Assembly (NCBI GenBank): GCA_946405115.1
Contig: CAMJGB010000104.1
Location: forward strand, 1 to 6,740
Reading direction: 5' to 3'
Length of the DNA stretch: 6,740 nucleotides
Source: an uncultured Clostridia bacterium
GTDB taxonomy: Bacteria; Bacillota; Clostridia; Saccharofermentanales; Saccharofermentanaceae
Within the stretch, counting starts at the first letter, position 1; each line of letters opens with the position of its first letter. Shown piece by piece: positions 1 to 5,513 of this stretch. Below the pieces are notes generated by a model. It was given only the letters and a program-made list of their open reading frames with translations. It ran no database searches and was not told the DNA's origin. The position numbers were made by a program, and so were the translations under genes.

Positions 1-1291
1 TAACCGTATTAAAAATGCTTCGCTTAAGGATGACTTTATCGGCAAGCCAGTTGCAGTAGATTATCTTTATGGGAAGAGCGATTACCGTAGCATATAAGAC
101 ACCTTTAATACCGAATTTGTTAACCAATAAAATAGATAAGCAAAGATTGGTGGCAGCCTCGATCAGAGATATCTTGCTTAGAGGCTTCGCATATCCTGCC
201 ACTCCGTTTAAGTGTTCTGCGATCATTCGGTACCATGAGAAAAGTACTACGAGACAAAATCCCATGGGGAGAGTGTTGTCGATGTAATCGATATCGTTAA
301 TGCCGTCTGTGTAAAGAGAAACGAACGGTAAGCAAAGATAATATGCTACGATCATGAGAGCGGAGATTATGCCGATGAATCCCGAGTTAAATAAGTCGTG
401 TGTCTTGCGGTATTCTTCCTCGTTGTTGTGGAAGGACTGGCCGAGGTTGAATTTTAAGCTCGTATAAACGGCATCAAGAAGTTTGTTTATCGTTAAGAAG
501 ATCATGCTGTATATCGAATATACGCTTGAGCTTTTTGTTGAGCAGAATATTGAAAGCACGATAAGGTCAGTGGAGGAGAAGACGGTCCAGGAAACCTCGC
601 TTACGATATAAGCTTTCCTGTCCTTAAGCTTTCTTCCTTCCGTGTCTTTCTGATAATCGATCCATTTGTAGTATTTGTTGATGTACAGGCGATAAAGCAG
701 AAGCTTAATTACCGTAGCTATGAAGAAGCCAATCTCCATGAATACGATGCTTATTCCTGATAATGCGATGCCGATCTTAACAAGATAGATAAGGACCTTG
801 AAGATAAGATCTATGTTCGAGTTAATGTACTGCTTTCCGTCGACGGCAAGAAGATTCATCCAGTTCTGAACGAAGTAGAATGAGACAACTCCGGATGCAC
901 CTTCGATGAGCACGACGAGGAGAACCGTCAGGTAATTTAGATCTGTGTTGATCACAACTGGCAGTATGAACGACAGTAAGATAACTAGTACTGCATATAC
1001 TTTTGTTATGTCGCGGTATGATTTCCTCGACACGGACATAACAAGAGAGATGTTGCTCTTGTCGTAAGTATCTCCGTGATTATATTGATATAACTCGTTT
1101 CTTGTTGCCTGTCCGATTCCCGCTTCGAGAAGTGCGAGATAAGACATTATCTGAGTAACCGTACTTATAAGTCCGTTGGTGTCAGAACCGTAACTTGTTA
1201 ATACCAGGCGCGGTACTATCAGGGCCAGTCCCAAAACTATGATCTGACCTAAGAATGTATATATGATGTTTTTGAGGTTGTTCTTTCTCAT
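1..1291 (-). CDS. Wzx-type polysaccharide flippase (MATE/MOP superfamily), 3' end cut by window
   Basis: An uninterrupted minus-strand frame runs from an ATG at 1291-1289 to the left edge without a stop: 430 residues visible, so the C-terminus (perhaps 50-80 residues by comparison with typical family length) is missing. The protein is strongly hydrophobic, with about 12 likely membrane helices (roughly residues 11-31, 43-57, 97-118, 120-141, 161-180, 182-200, 229-249, 255-271, 303-326, 341-356, 375-391 and 394-413). The N-terminal part shows the family pattern YGSDTNGLIS (34-43) followed by LLEAGIGQA (54-62), typical of polysaccharide-export flippases. By family, it would flip undecaprenyl-linked oligosaccharide across the cytoplasmic membrane. 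It starts 5 bp after the stop of the glycosyltransferase gene, so it is the third gene of that operon. Its ribosome binding site is weak (AGGCG about 12 nt upstream), which suggests coupling to upstream translation. This is the only sensible start, since a stop lies in frame a few codons upstream. The substrate cannot be read from the sequence. Confidence 0.88.
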   Translation of the reverse strand, partial: MRKNNLKNIIYTFLGQIIVLGLALIVPRLVLTSYGSDTNGLISTVTQIMSYLALLEAGIGQATRNELYQYNHGDTYDKSNISLVMSVSRKSYRDITKVYAVLVILLSFILPVVINTDLNYLTVLLVVLIEGASGVVSFYFVQNWMNLLAVDGKQYINSNIDLIFKVLIYLVKIGIALSGISIVFMEIGFFIATVIKLLLYRLYINKYYKWIDYQKDTEGRKLKDRKAYIVSEVSWTVFSSTDLIVLSIFCSTKSSSVYSIYSMIFLTINKLLDAVYTSLKFNLGQSFHNNEEEYRKTHDLFNSGFIGIISALMIVAYYLCLPFVSLYTDGINDIDYIDNTLPMGFCLVVLFSWYRMIAEHLNGVAGYAKPLSKISLIEAATNLCLSILLVNKFGIKGVLYATVIALPIKIIYCNWLADKVILKRSIFNTV

Positions 1292-1296
1292 GATTG

Positions 1297-2280
1297 TTAT
1301 ATGCGCCTGAAGATCTTAGATGACCAGACTATCATGAAAGTTTTTAAGCAAAGCGACTGCTTTTGCATCTTGCTTAATGTCGGATACATGATCCATTTAT
1401 AAGCGTTCTTACAGTTTTTGTCTGATGCTTCGATCTTATATGCTTCAAGCTTTGAAGGGTCAATTGTGTTTCTCATCTTATAAAGTTCATTCCAGATATA
1501 ACTGAACTTGCACATTGACTCTTTCCTCATGGAAGGGTTAATGATGCATGATTGATCGTAGAAGATCATGTTTCTTATGAGGTTTATCAACTGGTTTCCC
1601 TTGGTCCAGATTCCGTCATTGGTCTGAACATATACTGCCCACGGTTCCGGGATGTAATAGATATTTCCGAACTGGATGGCGGAGAAAGTGATCATGTTAT
1701 CGTTATAGCTGTTCTCCATCAGCTTCAGATCTAATTGGCTTATGATAGAACTTCGGAATAGAAGTGAATCCGTATGGATATAGTGCTTCTTCCAGTATTT
1801 ACAGGGGTCAATCTTGCCTTCTTTCAGATTCGGGTCTGTAGCGGGTTCCGTTTTGCCGCTTTTGATGTAAAGCTTCGTAGTATTGTGACCGCATGCTATG
1901 CAGTCTTTGTTATCTTCAGCATCGAGAATTTCCACCTGTTTTTGAAGCTTTAATTCATGGTCGAAGTAATCATCACCGTCGAGGAAGATGAAGTATTCTG
2001 TATCAACGTGATGGAGAAGATTGATCCTGTTCCTTGAAGCTCTGAATCCGGGGATGCAGTCGTCCTCATCATGATTCATGGAAAATAGCTTAATTTTGTC
2101 CGGATACTTCGCTATCCAGTTGTTGACGATATTACATGTGTTATCGGTGGAGCCGTCATCTCCTACCAAGATCTTTACACCGAAGTCAGTCTTTTGAGAT
2201 ACTATGCTCTCAATGGCTTTGTCTGCGTATTCTTCCTGATTATAGAAAGTAACTAATACACTTACTTTATCGGTGCTCAT
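1297..2280 (-). CDS. Family 2 glycosyltransferase (GT-A fold)
   Basis: The product is 327 residues and would transfer a sugar from a nucleotide-sugar donor onto a growing lipid-linked glycan at the cytoplasmic membrane face. The GT-A domain begins at once: VSVLVTFYNQEEY at residues 6-18, the nucleotide-binding GDDGSTDNT at 40-48, and the metal-binding DxD-type motif FLDGDDYF at 99-106. The C-terminal third is less conserved and ends in a basic, partly hydrophobic segment that may contact the membrane. I chose the ATG at 2280 because it overlaps the upstream stop as ATGA and because the domain starts five residues later. An in-frame ATG at 2340 would add 20 residues that lie wholly within the preceding gene and resemble no part of the family. 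The 498-residue gene lies upstream and the flippase gene lies 5 bp downstream. Donor and acceptor are unknown; the family is very broad. Confidence 0.9.
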   Translation of the reverse strand: MSTDKVSVLVTFYNQEEYADKAIESIVSQKTDFGVKILVGDDGSTDNTCNIVNNWIAKYPDKIKLFSMNHDEDDCIPGFRASRNRINLLHHVDTEYFIFLDGDDYFDHELKLQKQVEILDAEDNKDCIACGHNTTKLYIKSGKTEPATDPNLKEGKIDPCKYWKKHYIHTDSLLFRSSIISQLDLKLMENSYNDNMITFSAIQFGNIYYIPEPWAVYVQTNDGIWTKGNQLINLIRNMIFYDQSCIINPSMRKESMCKFSYIWNELYKMRNTIDPSKLEAYKIEASDKNCKNAYKWIMYPTLSKMQKQSLCLKTFMIVWSSKIFRRI

Positions 2281-3773
2281 GATATCTCGATGATAAGTTC
2301 CTTTGCTGATTCGATTCTTTGCTGTTTTATGTTTATCCATCCGTATTGTGTTCTAAGCTTCATTGTATCGACTAAGTTAATGCGCTCGCCGTCGGCAATT
2401 ACACTTATGTCACCGGAGTAATACGGAATGTTAATAAGCATGGGGAGTCCCTCAAGTTTATACGTTATCCTGATCTTGTCAGTAATATCAACTGAAGGGG
2501 AGAGGAACAACGGCTTGATGGTTTCCTCTGGATCTTTCCTGATCTTCGATTGGAGCTTCTTTATAAGCGGGTTGTTGACTCCGCCGTCGTTCTCGGATTT
2601 TAAAGTGAATAATCCCATGAAGTTTCTGATGGTTGCATCAGCCATAAGATGATCATTTCCGAACAATCCGTACCAGGGACCGAAAGCACCTTTCAAAATG
2701 GCACCGGATTTCTTGCTCCAGACGGCTTCTATGGCAGGACCTTTCTCGGCAAGATAGTTATCTCTTCCGTCGAAGGTGACAACAAACGCATCGTCGTTTC
2801 TTAATACATGAACTCCGCTTGATCCGTCTGTTACTAACTTAGGCTCAATGTCTTTTTTGCCGTAGTCTTTCAAAGATAGAACGAGCCAGAAAAGAAGGTG
2901 AGCCGTGTAGACGGAACAGTAGTGGTAATCCCACCACATGTATTTGTCTTTACCGTCAAAATCGTTAAGCATCATGTTGTTGTTTGAAAGCATGTCTGTA
3001 AGATGCTTCTCAAGATAAGTCAAAGCCGTATCAAGACCGTTGAGATTTCCGCTTGAAAGAAGATAGATCCAAAGTCCCCAAGCGAAGACCTGATTTGTTC
3101 CTCGACCGAAGTAATTGATGTCACCGTCCGGCATAACTGAATTAAGAAGTGCTCCTGTCTGAAGTCCAAGGTCGAGTTCTTCTCCCATGACGCGTAGATA
3201 CTGCATAAAGGCTACAGTAGCGACATTGTACTGAAGGCTGAAACTTGTTCCTAACGGAAGCATGTCTTCGATGTATCCGTCGCTATATGTGGCACTTTTT
3301 ATCATGGACTTACACTTATCACAAATGTCCTGATATGCCTTATCATTGGTCCACTCGTAACGGCACTTGTTGACGAACCATCTCATGGGGAGCCAGTTGA
3401 TAGTGTCAAAAGCTGTGTCTTCAGTTTCCATTACACAAGCCTTGATTCTGTCGTGATACTTAGGCGTGAAACTGTCGATAACACAAAGTGCGAAGTTATT
3501 AAAATCATTATGGAAGCCGAGAAGGATCTTGTTCTCGTTCCATCTGTCGAGAATGCTGTTAAGAAGCGCTTCGCCCTTTTCGATATATGTGTTCGAATTC
3601 TTGATCGTTCCGTAGATTATGAGCGACGCTGCCATGTGAGTGTTTCCATAGTGTGCCGATATCTCAACATGGTCCAAAGGATCTTCAAACAGCACGGCTC
3701 CGTCTTTTGAGACAACCCAAGAAAGACAAGTATTCATTGTCTGTTCGATCATTCTTTCTATTCTGTCTCTCAT
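2277..3773 (-). CDS. Putative alpha-toroid polysaccharide-acting protein (heparinase/lyase-like layout), function uncertain
   Basis: The product is 498 residues with no signal peptide and no membrane segment, so it is probably cytoplasmic. Residues 1 to about 305 look all-helical, with repeated aromatic-rich hairpins, and residues 315-498 look beta-rich. This order recalls the (alpha/alpha)-toroid plus beta-sheet layout of heparinase II/III and related lyases. Conserved-looking clusters are SAHYGNTHMAAS (39-50), PDGDINYFGRGTNQVFAWG (215-233) and WWDYHYCSVYTAH (280-292), all rich in Tyr, His, Arg and Asp that could line a sugar-binding cleft. I recognise the general layout, not a specific family, so no reaction is assigned; an epimerase, hydrolase or lyase role are all open. 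It is the first gene of the polysaccharide operon and overlaps the glycosyltransferase by 4 bp. The ATG at 3773 is preceded by GAGGG at a 9-nt spacing and by a good promoter. Most secreted lyases carry a signal peptide, so its absence is notable. Confidence 0.75.
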   Translation of the reverse strand: MRDRIERMIEQTMNTCLSWVVSKDGAVLFEDPLDHVEISAHYGNTHMAASLIIYGTIKNSNTYIEKGEALLNSILDRWNENKILLGFHNDFNNFALCVIDSFTPKYHDRIKACVMETEDTAFDTINWLPMRWFVNKCRYEWTNDKAYQDICDKCKSMIKSATYSDGYIEDMLPLGTSFSLQYNVATVAFMQYLRVMGEELDLGLQTGALLNSVMPDGDINYFGRGTNQVFAWGLWIYLLSSGNLNGLDTALTYLEKHLTDMLSNNNMMLNDFDGKDKYMWWDYHYCSVYTAHLLFWLVLSLKDYGKKDIEPKLVTDGSSGVHVLRNDDAFVVTFDGRDNYLAEKGPAIEAVWSKKSGAILKGAFGPWYGLFGNDHLMADATIRNFMGLFTLKSENDGGVNNPLIKKLQSKIRKDPEETIKPLFLSPSVDITDKIRITYKLEGLPMLINIPYYSGDISVIADGERINLVDTMKLRTQYGWINIKQQRIESAKELIIEIS

Positions 3774-3782
3774 ATTCCGGAA

Positions 3783-3787
3783 CCCTC
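3783..3787 (-). promoter_or_regulatory. Ribosome binding site of the 498-residue protein gene
   Basis: On the minus strand GAGGG lies 9 nt before the ATG at 3773. It fixes the start of the first leftward gene and partly overlaps the leader palindrome, so a protein bound there or local RNA pairing could affect initiation. Confidence 0.7.
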
Positions 3788-3797
3788 GCTCGAGCGA
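3786..3797. repeat. 12-bp perfect palindrome in the leftward 5' leader
   Basis: TCGCTCGAGCGA is fully self-complementary. It lies just downstream of the inferred leftward start point (about +5 to +16) and touches the GAGGG ribosome binding site. A homodimeric regulator could bind here as a roadblock. As RNA it has too little loop for a stable single hairpin at full length. Confidence 0.5.
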
Positions 3798-3808
3798 TAC
3801 TAATCTTC

Positions 3809-3838
3809 ATTATACCAATGATATGGTTTTCATATGAA
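3809..3838 (-). promoter_or_regulatory. Leftward sigma-A-type promoter for the polysaccharide operon
   Basis: Read on the minus strand, the -35 box is TTCATA (3838-3833, four of six consensus bases), followed by an 18-bp spacer and a perfect -10 box TATAAT (3814-3809). Transcription would start near 3802, giving a leader of about 29 nt before the ATG at 3773. Position, orientation and -10 quality support the call; the -35 is only fair. Confidence 0.65.
3819..3832 (-). promoter_or_regulatory. Candidate cre (CcpA) operator in the leftward promoter spacer
   Basis: The minus-strand 14-mer TGAAAACCATATCA matches the Firmicute catabolite-responsive pattern TGWAANCGNTNWCA at every position except the central G, which is C here. 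It fills most of the spacer between the -35 and -10 boxes of the leftward promoter, where binding would block RNA polymerase. Its centre is also about 70 bp upstream of the inferred malQ start point, a distance compatible with activation. The central CG is normally well conserved, so the site may be weak or fortuitous. Confidence 0.35.
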
Positions 3839-3857
3839 TAAAACAGTTTACTTTCCG

Positions 3858-3869
3858 TTCAATATTGAA
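3858..3869. repeat. 12-bp perfect palindrome at the -35 position of the malQ promoter
   Basis: TTCAATATTGAA is fully self-complementary. Its centre lies about 32 bp upstream of the inferred malQ start point, exactly where the -35 hexamer would be, and no good -35 is present at normal spacing. This is a classic place for an operator. The binding protein is unknown. Confidence 0.5.
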
Positions 3870-3880
3870 TTTTTAATTAG

Positions 3881-3889
3881 TGTTATAAT
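3881..3889 (+). promoter_or_regulatory. Extended -10 promoter of malQ-glpK
   Basis: TGTTATAAT combines the TGn extension (3881-3883) with a perfect TATAAT box (3884-3889). At 17-bp spacing the -35 would be AATATT, a poor match, so the promoter probably relies on the extended -10 or on an activator. Transcription would begin near 3896, about 40 nt before the malQ ATG. Confidence 0.7.
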
Positions 3890-3923
3890 TCACAAGTGGG
3901 ATTTTATCCCGATCTATCAGTTT

Positions 3924-3928
3924 GGAGG
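3924..3928 (+). promoter_or_regulatory. Ribosome binding site of malQ
   Basis: GGAGG sits 8 nt before the ATG at 3937. It settles the start: an in-frame TTG at 3922 would place this Shine-Dalgarno inside the coding region and is therefore unlikely. Confidence 0.85.
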
Positions 3929-3936
3929 ATTTGATT

Positions 3937-5508
3937 ATGCAACGTGGTGGCGGAGTCCTTATGCACATAGCATCATTGCCCGGACCATTCGGTATAGGAG
4001 TTTTGGGAGAGGAAGCTGTAGCTTTTGCAAAGCAGCTTCAGTCACAGGGAATGAAGTATTGGCAGGTTTTGCCTCTGTCATATCCCGGCATGGGCGACAG
4101 CCCGTATCAGAGTTTCTCTGCATTTGCAGGTAACTGGCTTCTCATCGATCCCAGAAGACTTATGAAGCAGGGCCTTCTTACAGCAGAGGATGTTGTTAAG
4201 GCTGAGTTTAACGAGAATAAGTGGAGAATCAACTACGACTTCTTAAGAGTAGATCGTGAAGCACTTCTCAGAAGAGCCCATAGCAGAGCTGATAAGGACC
4301 TTATGGATAAGGTCAAGAAGTTCCTCAAGGAGAATAAGTGGGCTGACGATGTTGCTTTGTATCAGTCAGCTAAGGATAAGTTCGACCAGAAGGCCTGGTG
4401 GCAGTGGGAAGACAAGGATCTTGCAGATTACAAAGAAGAGGCTGTTAATAAACTTCGCGGAACTGAAGATTATCTGTTCCACGGTTTTGTTCAGTACATC
4501 TTCATGACTGAGTGGGCTGACATAAGACGCGAGGTCAATGAGCTCGGCGTTCAGTTTATCGGTGATATGCCTATGTATGTTTCCGGAGACTCTGCTGACG
4601 TATGGGCAGCAAGAGATCTGTTTAAGATGGCTACCGAGGCTGACAAGAAGGCATGCCGCAAGGCTTGGATCAAGGAGAATCCTGACAAGGATCCCGATAA
4701 GGATTACGAGGATATCGTATTCTCATGCGGTGCCGGCGTACCCCCGGATTATTTCTCCGCTGACGGTCAGCTCTGGGGTAACCCCATCTACGACTGGAAG
4801 AAGCACAAGGCTACAGGATATGCCTGGTGGATGGAGAGATTAAGAGAGAACTTTAAGCTCTATGACGTTATCAGAATCGATCACTTCAGAGCTTTCTCCA
4901 CATATTGGGAAGTTCCCGCAGGTTCCAAGACTGCCAAGACAGGTAAGTGGCTTGAGGGTCCTAAGATGGATTTCTTCAAGGTCTTCGATAAGGAGTTCGG
5001 CGACAGATCCAGACTCATTGCTGAGGACTTGGGTGAGATCACTCCTGACCTTGAGGCTTTCCTCGAGGAAGTCGATCTTCCCAGAATGAAGATCATGGAG
5101 TTCGCTTTCAACCCTCACGAGAACAGCTCTTACATGCCTCATAACTATGTACAGAATTGCGTTGCTTACACAGGCACGCACGATAACAATACTCTCCTCG
5201 GCTGGCTTTGGGAGGCTCCCGACCACGAGAGAAGAGAGTGCCTTAAGTACTGCGGCTTCGAGGGCGATAACTGGGGTGACGGCGGCGTTAAGTCTGCTTC
5301 CTGCAGAGCCATCATCAGAACTTTGTGGATGAGCTGTGCTAATACGGTTATCATTCCGATCCAGGATATGTTGGGTTACGGCGGAGATACGAGAATGAAT
5401 ATCCCCGGAACTCCCGAGGGCAACTGGAGAGTAAGATTCTCCAAGGAAGACCTCGACTCCATCGACAACGATTGGTACAGAGAACTCAACAGACTCTACA
5501 GAAGGTGA
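3937..5508 (+). CDS. malQ: 4-alpha-glucanotransferase (amylomaltase, GH77)
   Basis: The product is 523 residues, close to the usual length of bacterial amylomaltases. It moves alpha-1,4-glucan segments between maltodextrin chains and releases glucose; it acts in the cytoplasm in maltodextrin and glycogen metabolism. The GH77 signature is complete: SLPGPFGIG near the N-terminus (13-21), GDMPMYVSGDSADVW (209-223), GVPPDYFSADGQLWGNP after it, RIDHFR (313-318) with the expected nucleophile Asp315, IAEDLGEITP (361-370) with acid/base Glu363, and TGTHDNNT (412-419) with the transition-state-stabilising Asp416. No signal peptide is present and no extra N-terminal domain is attached. Between LF (228-229) and AGVPPDY (266-272) there are 36 residues where I expect about 11, including a charged DKDPDKDYED stretch. 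The start is the ATG with GGAGG 8 nt upstream. The gene has its own promoter and is followed 5 bp later by glpK, so glycerol and alpha-glucan use appear co-expressed. Confidence 0.96.
   Translation: MQRGGGVLMHIASLPGPFGIGVLGEEAVAFAKQLQSQGMKYWQVLPLSYPGMGDSPYQSFSAFAGNWLLIDPRRLMKQGLLTAEDVVKAEFNENKWRINYDFLRVDREALLRRAHSRADKDLMDKVKKFLKENKWADDVALYQSAKDKFDQKAWWQWEDKDLADYKEEAVNKLRGTEDYLFHGFVQYIFMTEWADIRREVNELGVQFIGDMPMYVSGDSADVWAARDLFKMATEADKKACRKAWIKENPDKDPDKDYEDIVFSCGAGVPPDYFSADGQLWGNPIYDWKKHKATGYAWWMERLRENFKLYDVIRIDHFRAFSTYWEVPAGSKTAKTGKWLEGPKMDFFKVFDKEFGDRSRLIAEDLGEITPDLEAFLEEVDLPRMKIMEFAFNPHENSSYMPHNYVQNCVAYTGTHDNNTLLGWLWEAPDHERRECLKYCGFEGDNWGDGGVKSASCRAIIRTLWMSCANTVIIPIQDMLGYGGDTRMNIPGTPEGNWRVRFSKEDLDSIDNDWYRELNRLYRR
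5502..5508 (+). promoter_or_regulatory. glpK ribosome binding site overlapping the malQ stop codon
   Basis: AAGGTGA lies inside the last malQ codons and contains its TGA stop; its AAGG core is 8 nt before the TTG start at 5514. The overlap implies that ribosomes finishing malQ help initiate glpK. Confidence 0.65.
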
Positions 5509-5513
5509 TTTGA

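Larger units (their letters stand above)
3774..3936. promoter_or_regulatory. Divergent control region between the polysaccharide operon and malQ-glpK
   Basis: This 163-bp AT-rich gap lies between two outward-facing start codons. It holds a TATAAT promoter for each direction, a cre-like element, two 12-bp perfect palindromes and both ribosome binding sites, which are listed separately. The start points inferred from the two -10 boxes lie about 95 bp apart, close enough for one bound protein to affect both units. No coding sequence is supported here. Confidence 0.8.

Noticed and set aside
69..287. 72-residue plus-strand frame
   Set aside because: It is opposite the flippase coding region, which is continuous and shows family motifs and membrane helices.
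3453..3710. 85-residue plus-strand frame
   Set aside because: It is antisense to the 498-residue gene and has no upstream signals.
3865..3870. TTGAAT as the -35 box of the malQ promoter
   Set aside because: The spacer to TATAAT would be only 13 bp, too short for sigma-A-type recognition.
3922..3936. TTG at 3922 as an upstream start for malQ
   Set aside because: The GGAGG Shine-Dalgarno at 3924-3928 would then be coding; the ATG at 3937 has it at ideal spacing.
3834..4133. 99-residue plus-strand frame beginning in the divergent control region
   Set aside because: It overlaps the malQ start in another frame, runs through both the inferred -10 box and the malQ ribosome binding site, and has no Shine-Dalgarno of its own.
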